This document shows, piece after piece, positions 22,816-32,722 of a stretch of 64,000 nucleotides of DNA. The position numbers and the translations under genes were made by a program. The first letter of the stretch is position 1. Each line of letters opens with the position of its first letter. A model generated the notes under the pieces. The model did not search any database. It was given only the letters and a program-made list of their open reading frames with translations, and was not told the origin of the DNA. The DNA comes from a virus: positions 1-64,000 of the IMG/VR virus record IMGVR_UViG_3300033233_000031. The stretch is one strand, 5' to 3'.

Positions 22816-23472
22816 ATGGCGATTAACTGTGGGCCGAGCTTCGGGCTTTGCGCGCTCCGCGTGACCTTGCTCGATGACGTCGGCAATGTTGCCGCAGGAA
22901 ACAACACGTACGTCACCGACAAGCAGATCTCGCTCGCTTTCCAGCCGAACATCGACACAGGCAACACGTTCTCGCTGCGAAACGGGTGCGGCTGCTCTCT
23001 CGCCAAGTTCAAGGCGGAAGACGTCTTCAACTGGTGGGAGTTCACGTTCACCGACGGTGCTCTCGAGCCCGAACTCACCACGCTGATGGTGGGCGGGACG
23101 ACGATCTCCGACGGCGGAACGGTCGGTCAGCACTTCCCGGGTGACCTCGCCTGCGACGAGGCTCGCCGTCAGGTCGCTCTGGAGATCTGGACCCAGCACA
23201 TCGTGGGTTCCAACAAGGATGCGACCTTCCCGTACATCCACTGGGTCTTCCCGGCGTCCGTGTGGCAGTACTCGAGCAACACGGCTCAGGACGACTTCAT
23301 GAATCCGGTGCTCACGGGCTTCTCGCGCTCGAACGAGCTCTGGGGCGGCGGCCCGTACGGCGACGGCCCCCCGGATGGTTCCGACGTTGGGTCGAACGGT
23401 TCGTACTGGAAGACCGCAGATCTTCCGCCGGCCGCCGACTGCGTCACGTCTGCTGTCACGCCAGGCAGCTAA
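22816..23472 (+). CDS. Major tail protein (probable)
   Basis: 218 residues, ATG 22816 with GAGGAGG upstream. Position two genes after the portal-protease pair and directly after capsid, the size, and motifs such as AEDVFNWWEFTFTDGALEPE fit actinophage major tail tube proteins. Several Cys residues (CGC near 57-59) are unusual. Independent functional proof is lacking. Confidence 0.6.
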   Translation: MAINCGPSFGLCALRVTLLDDVGNVAAGNNTYVTDKQISLAFQPNIDTGNTFSLRNGCGCSLAKFKAEDVFNWWEFTFTDGALEPELTTLMVGGTTISDGGTVGQHFPGDLACDEARRQVALEIWTQHIVGSNKDATFPYIHWVFPASVWQYSSNTAQDDFMNPVLTGFSRSNELWGGGPYGDGPPDGSDVGSNGSYWKTADLPPAADCVTSAVTPGS

Positions 23473-23496
23473 GGACAAGAGGAGGAGGGTCAACAG

Positions 23497-24342
23497 ATGA
23501 GCGTTACGGCAGTAGGGCCCGCTTATCCCCTGGTTGGCCCTCCTCCACATCGGCGAGAGCACGCGCTGCTCTCCATTCCGGGCGTCCTTGTCGACGACCC
23601 GTCGGATCCACCGCGCTGGCTGACCCAGGTCAACGTCATCGGCTACCCCGATGGCGTGCCACAGCTCTGGGAGGCCTGTTCCAGCGGAACGGATCGCGTA
23701 AAGGGCTCTGCCAGCCCGCGGCCGCAAGGGACGTTCAACCCCTTCGCGGCCGTGTTCCCGCTGGAGTGCTGGACGGCCAGCATCGGACCCTTCACAGAGT
23801 TCTACGGCCAGGCAGATGCCGCACTCGACGCAACGCTCTCGCACAGCATCGAGGAAGCGCTCGCCCAGGGCATCGACACCAACCCCTTCTTTGGAGACAC
23901 GGGCTTCATCAGTCTCGGCCTGAACGTCTCGCCGATCATCGGTCTCGCGATGCTTGAGAACGCGATCGGCTTCGACACCGGGCGCGAGGGCATGATCCAT
24001 GCCTCTCCGGCCATCGTCGCTCAGTGGACGTATGGCAACAACCTCTACATCGACGACGAGGGCGTGCTCCGCACCTACAACGACACGCCGGTCGCCGCAG
24101 GTAGCGGCTACATCGGCCGTCATCCGACAGGCGGCGGTGGTCTGCCGGCGGCGACTGCGACGAGCGACTGGGCGTATGCGACGGGTCCCGTCGAGGTCAG
24201 AGTCGAGGCGGAGCCGCGGCATCGAATCGAGGAGACGCTCGATCGCAACGACAACACCGTGATCGTGTACTCCGAGCGCTACGTCCTCGCCGAGTGGGAC
24301 ACCGCTCTGCAGGTTGGGGTTCTCATTGACTGGACGTTGTGA
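23497..24342 (+). CDS. Phage structural protein (virion)
   Basis: 281 residues, ATG 23497 with GAGGAGG about 10 nt upstream. Extended Gly/Pro/Trp-rich sequence, for example FPLECWTASIGPFTEFYG, with VYSERYVLAEWDTALQ near the end. No enzyme motif. Location between tail tube and fibre genes suggests a head or tail component. Exact role unknown. Confidence 0.55.
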   Translation: MSVTAVGPAYPLVGPPPHRREHALLSIPGVLVDDPSDPPRWLTQVNVIGYPDGVPQLWEACSSGTDRVKGSASPRPQGTFNPFAAVFPLECWTASIGPFTEFYGQADAALDATLSHSIEEALAQGIDTNPFFGDTGFISLGLNVSPIIGLAMLENAIGFDTGREGMIHASPAIVAQWTYGNNLYIDDEGVLRTYNDTPVAAGSGYIGRHPTGGGGLPAATATSDWAYATGPVEVRVEAEPRHRIEETLDRNDNTVIVYSERYVLAEWDTALQVGVLIDWTL

Positions 24343-24343
24343 G

Positions 24344-24838
24344 CTACAGGACATCCGCCCAGATATGACCATTGCGAACCGCAGATACGAGCGACTGGCT
24401 GACTTCGAGATCGCGAGCAAGTCGCGTCCCGGAAAGTTCGCTCGCGCGAATAAATCGCACTCGGTCAGGGGTGAGCTTCGCGGCGCGCCGTTGATTCTCA
24501 AGCTGCGTGACCGCTTCAAGATGCGCCGCGTTCACGCACAGAGTCACGCGACAGAGATGGTCGAGTTGAAGTCCCTTCGGAACCGGGCCGATTCCGTTCT
24601 CGTAAGCAACACGGTGGGCCGCTCGGTATCGCCCGTGGATGTAGACGCGACCGTATCGTCCCGGCTTGCCGTCCCGACTTCCAGAGCGAGCTCCTACCCA
24701 GACATGGCATGGGCTTTCGTAACCCATGTCTCGAATCTCGAACTGAGACATCGGATCAGCACGAAGAGATGGGCGCACATGCTGCGCGGCGTACTGCGCA
24801 AGTTCGCCACAACCGCATCTGCACAGATTGGTCTCCAT
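24344..24838 (-). CDS. HNH homing-type endonuclease with C-terminal HTH
   Basis: 164 residues from ATG 24838 on the strand opposite the structural genes. A Cys pair cluster CRCGCGEL opens the protein; the HNH_3 core is GYESPCHVW, then AHRVAYE, LDHLCR (92-97) and CVNAAHLE. A short helix-turn-helix (SGTRLARDLEVSQSLVSAV) ends it. It ends 1 nt after the preceding gene. The same architecture recurs at 36317. This is the pattern of a free-standing homing nuclease gene. Confidence 0.83.
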   Translation of the reverse strand: METNLCRCGCGELAQYAAQHVRPSLRADPMSQFEIRDMGYESPCHVWVGARSGSRDGKPGRYGRVYIHGRYRAAHRVAYENGIGPVPKGLQLDHLCRVTLCVNAAHLEAVTQLENQRRAAKLTPDRVRFIRASELSGTRLARDLEVSQSLVSAVRNGHIWADVL

Positions 24839-24953
24839 CGACTGGAGCACATGATGAATCTCGGATCGGACAATCGCTGCCGGGGGTGCTACCGCTAGGC
24901 CCTGACGCTCCCGTCGTGAGTGCCGGGGGCGTCGGAGGAGTGACGGGAGGCCT

Positions 24954-27218
24954 ATGGCTGCCGTACGCGTTATTCGCTTCCTCCGTCGTCTCCTCGATGT
25001 AGACGACGCTGCGATCGCGGTCGGCAAGTTCCTCCAGGTCCGGGCTGGCGGAGCTGGCGAGCCGCCATTCGTCCACGAGTACGTCGTTGCTGGAGGGACC
25101 GGCGCGACCGGTGTCACCGGGGCAACAGGCGTTCAGGGATCGACGGGGACAGGCACGAGCGGAGCAACGGGGACTGCTGGCGCACCAGGTCTCGACGGGA
25201 TCGATGGCGACGATGGTGCGGTCGGTTCGACCGGCACCACAGGAGCGACCGGCTCCGCTGGCGCTACGGGCGCGACGGGATCGACGGGTGCATCGGGTTC
25301 CGCCGGAATCGATGGCCTGGACGGAACGTCTGGCTCGACGGGAGCTCAGGGCGCGACGGGCGTTGCGGGCACGACAGGTACGACCGGGGCGACGGGTACC
25401 GCCGGCAGTACTGGATCCACAGGCGTCGCTGGAGTCGACGGGATCGACGGCCTCCAGGGATCGACAGGATCGGCTGGCGCGACTGGAAGCCAGGGTGCTA
25501 CCGGAACCGTAGGCGCCACGGGCACGACCGGCACGACCGGCGCGACTGGCGTCTCTGGTCTGGACGGTATCGACGGCGAGAAGGGGGCGACCGGATCTCA
25601 GGGTGCGACGGGAACGGCGGGCACGCAGGGCTTCACTGGCACGACGGGAACGACTGGCGCCACAGGAACGACGGGCGCCACAGGCACGCAGGGCAACGAT
25701 GGTCTCGAGGGAGCTCAGGGCTTCACGGGCACCGTCGGCGCGACGGGGACGACGGGGACCACGGGCGCGACGGGAGCTAACGGCGCCACTGGCACGACCG
25801 GGACGACCGGCGCCACCGGAGCCGTGGGCCTCGATGGTCTGGATGGCGCTCAAGGATCGACTGGCTCGCAGGGTGCTACGGGCACGCAGGGCACCCAGGG
25901 GTTCACCGGCACCCAAGGATTCACGGGCACACAGGGCACCACGGGTGCGACTGGCGCGCAGGGCAACGATGGCCTCGAAGGGGCGACCGGATTCACTGGA
26001 GTCGCGGGCGCTACCGGCGCGATCGGTGGAACGGGCGTCACGGGTACGACAGGCGCCACCGGCACTGCGGGCCTCGACGGCATCGATGGTGCGCAAGGAG
26101 CAACTGGATCGCAGGGCGGCACCGGCACCGTCGGAGCTACAGGCGCGAACGGCGCGACGGGCACGACAGGGTCAGCGGGTGCCACTGGCGTCCAGGGCAA
26201 CGACGGCCTCGAGGGGGCGACTGGCTTCACAGGCGTTGCTGGAGCGACGGGCGCGAACGGAGCGACGGGCATCACGGGCACGACTGGGGCCACGGGTGTC
26301 TCCGGCCTTGACGGCGTCGACGGTTCGCAGGGCGCTACGGGAATTCAGGGCGCAACCGGAACCCAGGGAGCTCAGGGCTTCACCGGAACAGCTGGTACGA
26401 CGGGCTCGACCGGACCGCAGGGAATCGACGGGCTCGACGGAGCGCAGGGAGCTCAGGGCGCAACCGGCACGACCGGCATCCAGGGATTCACGGGCACCAC
26501 CGGAGGTACGGGCACGACTGGATCCCAGGGAGCGACCGGAGCAGCTGGTCTCGATGGAGTCGATGGATCGCAGGGATCGACAGGCGCCACAGGAACACAG
26601 GGCATCCAGGGATTCACCGGAACCACCGGCACGACAGGAGCTACAGGAGCGCAGGGCAACGATGGCCTGGAGGGCGCGACTGGATTCACGGGGACGCAGG
26701 GCGCGACAGGAGCAGTTGGAGCGACCGGGACGGGGACGGCAGGCGCGACCGGGACGGCGGGTCTCGATGGCCTCGACGGCTCGCAGGGCGCGACCGGAGT
26801 CTCTGGCTCATCAGCCAGCATCAACATCAATCAGACGACGCACGGGTTCGCAGTCGGCGACATCGTGCGCCTCAGCGGGTCGGCGACATACACGAAGGCT
26901 AAGGCCGACAGCGCCGCGAATGCCGAGGTCGTGGGCATCGTCACCGTCGTGATCGACGCCAACAACTTCACCCTCATCACAAACGGGCGCGTGACCGGGA
27001 TGACCGGGCTGACGGCCAACACCGTCTACTTCCTCGATCCCTCCACTGCCGGGGCGCTCACCACGACGGAGACCTCGACGGTCGGCCAGGTCAGCAAGCC
27101 GTGCTTCACCGCCGATACCACGACCACGGGCTACTTCTTCAACTATCGCGGCGAGGTGATCGGCGGCGGCGGCGGATCGGGCGCCGAGACCCTCTTCACA
27201 TACACGTTCGGGAGGTAA
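24954..27218 (+). CDS. Collagen-like tail fibre protein, Thr-rich Gly-X-Y repeats
   Basis: 754 residues, ATG 24954 preceded by GGGAGG. After a 45-residue N-terminal anchor come nearly 570 residues of Gly-X-Y triplets (mainly [12 protein letters not shown]) that should form a trimeric rod. Pairs of Asp triplets (GLDGID, GNDGLE) recur every 12-15 triplets. Two phase breaks occur (near GSTGTGTSG and GATGTGTAG). A beta-rich C-terminal domain (about 615-754, starting SASININ) should fold the trimer and bind the receptor. The many Thr residues are potential O-glycosylation sites. Confidence 0.82.
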   Translation: MAAVRVIRFLRRLLDVDDAAIAVGKFLQVRAGGAGEPPFVHEYVVAGGTGATGVTGATGVQGSTGTGTSGATGTAGAPGLDGIDGDDGAVGSTGTTGATGSAGATGATGSTGASGSAGIDGLDGTSGSTGAQGATGVAGTTGTTGATGTAGSTGSTGVAGVDGIDGLQGSTGSAGATGSQGATGTVGATGTTGTTGATGVSGLDGIDGEKGATGSQGATGTAGTQGFTGTTGTTGATGTTGATGTQGNDGLEGAQGFTGTVGATGTTGTTGATGANGATGTTGTTGATGAVGLDGLDGAQGSTGSQGATGTQGTQGFTGTQGFTGTQGTTGATGAQGNDGLEGATGFTGVAGATGAIGGTGVTGTTGATGTAGLDGIDGAQGATGSQGGTGTVGATGANGATGTTGSAGATGVQGNDGLEGATGFTGVAGATGANGATGITGTTGATGVSGLDGVDGSQGATGIQGATGTQGAQGFTGTAGTTGSTGPQGIDGLDGAQGAQGATGTTGIQGFTGTTGGTGTTGSQGATGAAGLDGVDGSQGSTGATGTQGIQGFTGTTGTTGATGAQGNDGLEGATGFTGTQGATGAVGATGTGTAGATGTAGLDGLDGSQGATGVSGSSASININQTTHGFAVGDIVRLSGSATYTKAKADSAANAEVVGIVTVVIDANNFTLITNGRVTGMTGLTANTVYFLDPSTAGALTTTETSTVGQVSKPCFTADTTTTGYFFNYRGEVIGGGGGSGAETLFTYTFGR

Positions 27219-27221
27219 GAG

Positions 27222-27614
27222 ATGGCTGCAGCACCTATCTACACCGGGACGGTCAATGTCGGCTCGGGGCTCGTCCCGGGGACAGCGGACACGTCGCGCA
27301 CGGCGCCGTCCAACGCCACAACGATCTTCACTGCCGGCTCGTCAGGTAGTCGTATCGAGGAGATCATCTTCCAGGGCGTTGGCACAACCGTCGCAGGGAT
27401 CGTCTGCGTCTTCCGCCACGACGGGTCGACCTATCACCTGATCGACGAGGTCGCCATCACAGCCGTCACACCGTCGACGACGGTTGCCGCTTTCCGCACG
27501 ACGCGCCAGTACGCGAACCTACTCCTGAAGTCAGGTGACACGCTTCGTGTCACGACGCAGATCGCGGGCAACCAGTCGCTCGTCAAGGTCACCGCAGAAG
27601 GCGGGGACTTCTAG
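27222..27614 (+). CDS. Small beta-rich fibre or adaptor protein
   Basis: 130 residues, ATG 27222 with GGGAGG upstream, 3 nt after the collagen-like gene. Beta-strand pattern without catalytic residues. It lies between the collagen-like and glycine-rich genes and is likely a fibre-associated trimer or chaperone. Unproven. Confidence 0.55.
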   Translation: MAAAPIYTGTVNVGSGLVPGTADTSRTAPSNATTIFTAGSSGSRIEEIIFQGVGTTVAGIVCVFRHDGSTYHLIDEVAITAVTPSTTVAAFRTTRQYANLLLKSGDTLRVTTQIAGNQSLVKVTAEGGDF

Positions 27615-27617
27615 AAG

Positions 27618-28547
27618 ATGAGCAACAAAGGGCTGCTTGGCCCTCCTCTGTCTGCGGTCGTCCCGGTCGACGTCCAACTCTTCACGCCGCTGAACGCTGC
27701 TCCCGTCTGGATCAAGCCTCGCGGCGCTACATGGGTTGAGGTCATTTGCGTTGGCGGTGGCGGTGGCGGCGGCACTGGGGCAGGGAACACAGGAGGCACC
27801 GCGGGCGGCGGCGGAGGCGGCGCTGGTGGCGCAGTCTCGGTTGCCCTAATGCGCGCCTCTGATCTGCCTGATGCGGTGGTCGTCATTGCCGGTGCTGGTG
27901 GCATCGGCGGAGCTGGCGACGGAGGGTTGAGTAGTTTCGGCTCACTGTTGAAAGCGGGCGGAGGTGGCGGTGGGGCAACGGGCGACAACAACGGCGCTAT
28001 CAGCGGGGGCGGTGGATCGGTTGTTGCCAGCGGCGTCGGTTCAACGGCTGGTGCTCCGTCGTCCGCTACCGCTATCGGCGGTCAGGCTGCAACATCTCCC
28101 GGCACAACGACAAACACGCCGGGCAACAACGCCGAGTGGGGCGGAGCTTCCGGCGGATGTGTTTCGGGAGGAGCCGTGGGGGGTGCAGCAGGCGGCAGCT
28201 CGATCTACGGCGGGCCTGCCGGTGGATCTGGCGCTGGCAAGGGAGCAGGATCTGGTAACGGTTCGGCGGGCCCGGGCGGCATCACGCAGTCTTACGCGGC
28301 TGGCGGTGGCGCGGCAGCCGGTGGCAGCGCTGGCGTGGCTGGGACGGCAGGCACGACCTTCCTCGGGCCTTACTGCGGAGGCGGCGGCGGAGGCGGCGGC
28401 AGCAACGCGGGGGCGGGTAATCCAAGCGGAGCAGGTGGAGATGGCGGCATCGGGGCTGGCGGCGGCGGCGCTGGCGCCGCTGATGTCGGGCAAGCCGCAA
28501 CCGGCGGCAAGGGCGGAGACGGCTACGTGAGGGTGACTTGCTGGTGA
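27618..28547 (+). CDS. Glycine-rich fibre/adhesin protein, paralogue 1
   Basis: 309 residues, ATG 27618. The N-terminal module (VQLFTPLNAAPVWIKPRGA) is shared with the next two genes. Then long Gly runs with Ser/Ala spacers and a conserved FLGPYCGGGG and VRVTCW end. Gly-rich phage adhesins fold as sheets of polyglycine II helices that carry variable loops for receptor binding. Overlaps the next start by 4 nt. Confidence 0.72.
   Translation: MSNKGLLGPPLSAVVPVDVQLFTPLNAAPVWIKPRGATWVEVICVGGGGGGGTGAGNTGGTAGGGGGGAGGAVSVALMRASDLPDAVVVIAGAGGIGGAGDGGLSSFGSLLKAGGGGGGATGDNNGAISGGGGSVVASGVGSTAGAPSSATAIGGQAATSPGTTTNTPGNNAEWGGASGGCVSGGAVGGAAGGSSIYGGPAGGSGAGKGAGSGNGSAGPGGITQSYAAGGGAAAGGSAGVAGTAGTTFLGPYCGGGGGGGGSNAGAGNPSGAGGDGGIGAGGGGAGAADVGQAATGGKGGDGYVRVTCW
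27668..27727 (+). repeat. 60-bp exact direct repeat, copy 1
   Basis: Identical to 29502-29561. It encodes the shared N-terminal module of paralogues 1 and 3 in the same frame, so recombination would delete 1834 bp and leave a functional hybrid gene. Confidence 0.85.
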
Positions 28548-29455
28548 GCAACCGCGGGACATTCGGAATGCCTCTCGCCGCTCTAGCGGGAGTTGATATT
28601 CGCGTCTACACGCCGCTGGATTCCGCGCCCGTCTGGCTGAAGCCAAAAGGGGCGCGTTATGTTCGCGTGATCTGTATCGGCTCTGGAGGCGGTGGTGGCG
28701 GTGGTGCCACCAGCGTTCTCTCGGTCGGCGGCGGCGGCGGCGGCGGTGGGGGAGCAGTTTCTGTTGGTCTGTTCCGCGCTTCTGATCTTGCTGATGCCGT
28801 TCAGATCACAGCGCCTACCGGAGGCGTTGGTGGTGCCAATACCTTTGGCGGCGCAGCTGGCGGAACGACGTCTTTCGGTTCATACCTCAAGGCCGGCGGT
28901 GGCGGAGGCGGCGGCGCCGCTGACAACAGTGGGAACGGGCCTGGCGGTGGCGGTGGTGGAGGATCGGTTGTCGCCTCAGGTTCAGCTGGAGGCAACGCTC
29001 CGGGAAGCTCAGCAGGCGCAGGGGGCGCGGCCGGAGCGCCAAGCTCGGCTACTGCCATAGCCGCTCAAGCGTCTGCTGTCGGTGGAGGTGCTAGTGAGTG
29101 GGGAGGAGCTAACGCCGGAGGCGGTGGGTACCCAGGGGCAGGCAACAACGGAAACCAGTCGATCTATGGTGGCCCAGGTGGTGGCGGTGGAGGTGGCAGG
29201 CATAACAGTGGAGCCGCTGGCGCTGGCGGGGTCGGTGGAGGGACGCAGGGATATTCGTCCGGCGGAGGTGCGGCGTCCGACACCGCGGGTGTGTTCACAG
29301 GGCCGTACTGCGGACAGGGTGGCGGCGGCGGCACTGGTGGCAGCGGGGGCGTCGCCAGCAAAGGTGGTCTTGGCGCTGGCGGTGGCGGTGGCGGTGGGAA
29401 TGGGGCAACAGGAGGAAACGGTGGAGACAGCCGAGTGATAGTGGTTTCCTGGTGA
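28544..29455 (+). CDS. Glycine-rich fibre/adhesin protein, paralogue 2
   Basis: 303 residues from GTG 28544 (overlaps the previous stop; a TTG at 28538 is in frame). It has the same plan as its neighbours (RVYTPLDSAPVWLKPKGA, long Gly runs, FTGPYCGQGG, VIVVSW) but more divergent, with a Trp end rather than CW. Confidence 0.72.
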   Translation: MSNRGTFGMPLAALAGVDIRVYTPLDSAPVWLKPKGARYVRVICIGSGGGGGGGATSVLSVGGGGGGGGGAVSVGLFRASDLADAVQITAPTGGVGGANTFGGAAGGTTSFGSYLKAGGGGGGGAADNSGNGPGGGGGGGSVVASGSAGGNAPGSSAGAGGAAGAPSSATAIAAQASAVGGGASEWGGANAGGGGYPGAGNNGNQSIYGGPGGGGGGGRHNSGAAGAGGVGGGTQGYSSGGGAASDTAGVFTGPYCGQGGGGGTGGSGGVASKGGLGAGGGGGGGNGATGGNGGDSRVIVVSW

Positions 29456-30402
29456 GCAATCCCGGCATCATGTCTCTGCCGAAGAGCGGGCGCTTCACGC
29501 CCGACGTCCAACTCTTCACGCCGCTGAACGCTGCTCCCGTCTGGATCAAGCCTCGCGGCGCGCGCTTCGTCGAAGTCATCTGCGTCGGAAGCGGTGGTGG
29601 CGGCGGCGGTGGCGGTTCAGGCAATACCACCAACTCGGTCGTCGGTGGTGCTGGCGGCGGCGGCGGTGCGGTATCGGTGGCGTACATGCTCGCCTCCGAT
29701 CTGCTGGATGTGGTCGCCATTACTGTCGCAGCTGGCGGAGCGGGTGGGGCGGCGGGAACGGGGAGTGGCGGGTCGGGTACTGCGGGCACCAATGGAGCAG
29801 TGTCTAGCTTCGGTTCCTACTTGAAAGCCGGTGGCGGCGGCGGCGGCGCTGGAGGATTCCTGAATAACGGATCCACATCCGGTGGCGGCGGCGGGTCGGT
29901 TGTCACATCAGCCAGCGGCACGACAGCAGGCACGCCGTCGAGCGCTACGGCGATAGGCGGCCAATCGGGGACATCGGGGGCAAACGCCGCAGGGAATCCG
30001 GCCGAGTGGGGAGGTGCAGCTGGTGGCGGTACCGCCCAAGACAGTACGGGTCGGAACGGTGGCTGCTCAATCTACGGCGGGCCGGGAGGCGGCGGCGCTG
30101 GAAGCAACGCTGCTGGAGGCGCGGGTCACGACGGTTCTTCGGGAGGAACTACCCAGAGCTACAGCAATGGCGGCGGTGGAATAGCAGGCAGCAGCAGCCC
30201 TGGCGGAAATGGCACCCTATTTTTGGGGCCGTATTGTGGGAGCGCAGGCGGCGGCGGGTCGACACCTAATCCCACTGCTAACGATGGTGGCAAAGGTGGC
30301 TACGCAGCAGGCGGCGGCGGTGGCGGTTCTTTCTACGACCCGGGTACGGCTGGTGCTGGCGGCAAGGGTGGCGATGGCTATGTCAAGGTGACTTGCTGGT
30401 GA
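29452..30402 (+). CDS. Glycine-rich fibre/adhesin protein, paralogue 3
   Basis: 316 residues from GTG 29452. Closest to paralogue 1, with which it shares the 60-bp repeat (29502-29561) and the ending VKVTCW. Gly runs alternate with Ser/Asn/Thr loops that are the probable receptor-contact or variable regions. Confidence 0.72.
   Translation: MSNPGIMSLPKSGRFTPDVQLFTPLNAAPVWIKPRGARFVEVICVGSGGGGGGGGSGNTTNSVVGGAGGGGGAVSVAYMLASDLLDVVAITVAAGGAGGAAGTGSGGSGTAGTNGAVSSFGSYLKAGGGGGGAGGFLNNGSTSGGGGGSVVTSASGTTAGTPSSATAIGGQSGTSGANAAGNPAEWGGAAGGGTAQDSTGRNGGCSIYGGPGGGGAGSNAAGGAGHDGSSGGTTQSYSNGGGGIAGSSSPGGNGTLFLGPYCGSAGGGGSTPNPTANDGGKGGYAAGGGGGGSFYDPGTAGAGGKGGDGYVKVTCW
29502..29561 (+). repeat. 60-bp exact direct repeat, copy 2
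   Basis: Identical to 27668-27727 (see that entry). Confidence 0.85.
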
Positions 30403-30454
30403 TCGGTGACATGAGAATCGGTGTCCGTCAGATCATGAAGCGAAGATTGCCCTA

Positions 30455-31363
30455 ATGGGCCAGTCTGCTCTCAACAACGTCTCACTCACCGGGGCCACCG
30501 GAGTCACGGGGGCAACCGGCACGGGGACGACCGGAGCGACCGGCGTCGGTCTGGATGGCATCGATGGGCTGCAGGGCCCGGCTGGCGCCGTCGGTGCCAC
30601 GGGAGCTGGCACTACGGGCGCTACGGGTACGACCGGCGCGACCGGCACGTCAGGCCTTGACGGGATCGACGGCGAGAAGGGCGCAACAGGCGCTGGCGCG
30701 ACGGGCACCACCGGCACCACCGGAGCGACAGGCACTACTGGCGCCACGGGTGTATCGGGACTCGACGGAATCGACGGAGAGAAGGGCGCGACCGGCTCAG
30801 GAGCGACCGGAGTCACGGGAGCGACAGGCACGACGGGAACGACCGGCGCCACGGGCGGCAAGGCGGCTGGAGTGATCTATGTCGCGGCGGCGGCTATGTG
30901 GCCTTCGATCACGAGCGGCTGCCAGACGCCGACGCAGACAGAAGCGGCGACGAACAAGGTGAACTACATCACCTGCGACTTCGATACAACGACGCAGGAA
31001 TTCGCCGAGTTCACGCTCGCTATGCCATCCGACTGGGATGCAGGAACGATCACGGCGCAGTTCTGGTGGACGGCGACCGGCACGAGCACCAACTCGATCG
31101 TCTGGGCGCTCGAGGGTCGCTCGCTTGGTGACTCGGAGACGATCGACCAGTCGCAGACGGGTGCGCAGCAGATCGCGGACGCCCATACGGCCACGGCATC
31201 GCAAGCTCAGCTGTCCGGGGCCACGCCGGCGATCACCCTGACGGGCGCGGGCGCCTCGGATCTCTGCTTCTTCCGCGTGAAGCGCGTCCCGGCGGATGGG
31301 TCGGACACGTTGGCAGTCGATGGCCAGCTGCTCGGCGTGGTCATCAACTACACGCGCGCATGA
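30455..31363 (+). CDS. Collagen-like fibre protein, second copy
   Basis: 302 residues, ATG 30455. A short N-terminus ([10 protein letters not shown]) leads into about 120 residues of Gly-X-Y triplets, again GAT/GTT-rich with [10 protein letters not shown] blocks like those of the long protein. The C-terminal 165 residues form a separate beta-rich domain ([14 protein letters not shown] onward) with two Cys, likely the trimerising and receptor end. The two collagen-like genes flank the glycine-rich set. Confidence 0.78.
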   Translation: MGQSALNNVSLTGATGVTGATGTGTTGATGVGLDGIDGLQGPAGAVGATGAGTTGATGTTGATGTSGLDGIDGEKGATGAGATGTTGTTGATGTTGATGVSGLDGIDGEKGATGSGATGVTGATGTTGTTGATGGKAAGVIYVAAAAMWPSITSGCQTPTQTEAATNKVNYITCDFDTTTQEFAEFTLAMPSDWDAGTITAQFWWTATGTSTNSIVWALEGRSLGDSETIDQSQTGAQQIADAHTATASQAQLSGATPAITLTGAGASDLCFFRVKRVPADGSDTLAVDGQLLGVVINYTRA

Positions 31364-32100
31364 GCCTCATCATCCCGACCTTCAGGGCGGTCGACACCGC
31401 TGTGTTCACCTCGAACAACGTGGCGAACCCGACCACGCTCTCGCCAGCGCTCCCCACTCGTGTCCGCGGCGATGTGCTCCTCTGCTTCGCCTGGTCGAGA
31501 TCAATCACAGCCACAGTGGCGACGCCAGCGGGATGGACGCTCCTCACGACCTTCCCGCTTCGCTCGGCAACGGCCTCAGGTGGCTCGCTTTACGTCTTCG
31601 CCATCCTCGTCGACGGGGCGGAGACTGCGCCATCGATTGTCTGGACGGGGCTCACGACGGGCACGAGCGGCGACGCTTCGGGGGCTGCGATCTGCTCCTA
31701 CTCCGGCGTGGATGTCTCGCGCGGCATCGCGAACATTCAGGCCGGTACGGCGACGTCCAGCGATCAGGCCGGGAGCACCACGACCGTCACGATCCCGGCG
31801 ATCACACTGGTCTCACAAGCTCTTTGGGTCGGCTTTGCCCTGAAGCTCCTGGAGTCGGGCGCCGCAACTTTCACGCCGCCGACGAACTTCACCGAGCGCC
31901 TCGACTACAACACCACGACAGGTACGGGTCACTTCGGAGAGATCTCGGATCGCTTCCTGACGGCGATCGGATCCTCAGGATCGACGACGTGCGCGCCCTC
32001 TGTCACGACATCGTCGCGGGCACTCGGTGTCTCCCTGGCTCTTCGCCGAGCTCAGCCGCCGCGGTCGATGACGAACTTCCAGAATCCTGGCCTGCTCTGA
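31360..32100 (+). CDS. Beta-rich fibre-associated protein
   Basis: 246 residues, ATG 31360 in an ATGA overlap with the collagen-like gene. Thr/Ser-rich beta sequence ([21 protein letters not shown]) of a kind seen in phage tail fibre tips and actinobacterial surface proteins. It is the last gene of the adhesion module. No catalytic motif. Confidence 0.58.
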   Translation: MSLIIPTFRAVDTAVFTSNNVANPTTLSPALPTRVRGDVLLCFAWSRSITATVATPAGWTLLTTFPLRSATASGGSLYVFAILVDGAETAPSIVWTGLTTGTSGDASGAAICSYSGVDVSRGIANIQAGTATSSDQAGSTTTVTIPAITLVSQALWVGFALKLLESGAATFTPPTNFTERLDYNTTTGTGHFGEISDRFLTAIGSSGSTTCAPSVTTSSRALGVSLALRRAQPPRSMTNFQNPGLL

Positions 32101-32114
32101 TCCGGTCCTCCTTG

Positions 32115-32120
32115 TAGAGT
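32115..32120 (+). promoter_or_regulatory. -10 box for a leaderless transcript
   Basis: TAGAGT lies 8 nt before ATG 32129. No Shine-Dalgarno and no clear -35 are present. Confidence 0.35.
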
Positions 32121-32128
32121 CCTCCGAC

Positions 32129-32722
32129 ATGGAGACACAGTTCACGCAAGAGCTCGACCACCAGGCATGGGAGAGCGACTGGTGGGGCAAGTGCCTGATC
32201 ACCTTCGGCGAAGAAGCGAAGCAGCTCACCTACGCGCATGTGATGGGCCTCGTGAACATGCCGCGCGACGGCCACTGGCCGGTCTACGACCTCGCAGGTA
32301 GATCTGTTCTAGATCTCGGCGGCGGCCCGGTCTCGATGCTTCTGAAGACGGTGAACGGAGCAACCCGCACCGTCGTCGACCCGTGCTCCTACCCCGACTG
32401 GGTGGGCGCGCGCTACGAGGCAGCCGGGATCGACTACGTCGTTCAGGAGGCGGAGACCTTCGCCGGTGAGCGCCACGACGAGGTCTGGATCTACAACGTG
32501 CTGCAGCATGTGATCGACCCCAAGGCTGTGATCCGAACCGCGCAGAAGCACGGTGCGCTGCTGCGGATCTTCGAGTGGCTCGAGACGCCGGCGATGCCCG
32601 GGCACCCGCACACGCTGCACGCCGACAAGCTGAACAAGTGGATCGAAGCCACGGGCACCGTCAATCAGATCGACGAGAACGGAGCCGTCGGGCTCGCCTA
32701 CTACGGTGCCTTCGAGCTGTGA
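32129..32722 (+). CDS. Class I SAM-dependent methyltransferase
   Basis: 197 residues, ATG 32129. Motif I is SVLDLGGGP (about 59-67), then TVVDPCSYP (motif II) and WIYNVLQHV (motif IV-like). The short length and lack of a target-recognition domain argue against DNA modification and fit a small-molecule, sugar or peptide methylase. It opens a separate unit followed by a winged-helix protein and a GT4 glycosyltransferase. Confidence 0.72.
   Translation: METQFTQELDHQAWESDWWGKCLITFGEEAKQLTYAHVMGLVNMPRDGHWPVYDLAGRSVLDLGGGPVSMLLKTVNGATRTVVDPCSYPDWVGARYEAAGIDYVVQEAETFAGERHDEVWIYNVLQHVIDPKAVIRTAQKHGALLRIFEWLETPAMPGHPHTLHADKLNKWIEATGTVNQIDENGAVGLAYYGAFEL

Noticed and set aside
22501-24519. 672-codon open frame on the minus strand
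   Set aside because: It is antisense to capsid and tail genes with better coding signals, has no ribosome site, and its protein is Arg-rich and low quality. GC-rich DNA creates such shadows.
24756-26293. Long antisense frames across the collagen-like gene
   Set aside because: The Gly-X-Y codon bias leaves the other frames open (Arg/Ser-rich or Pro/Val-rich); the repeat itself explains them.
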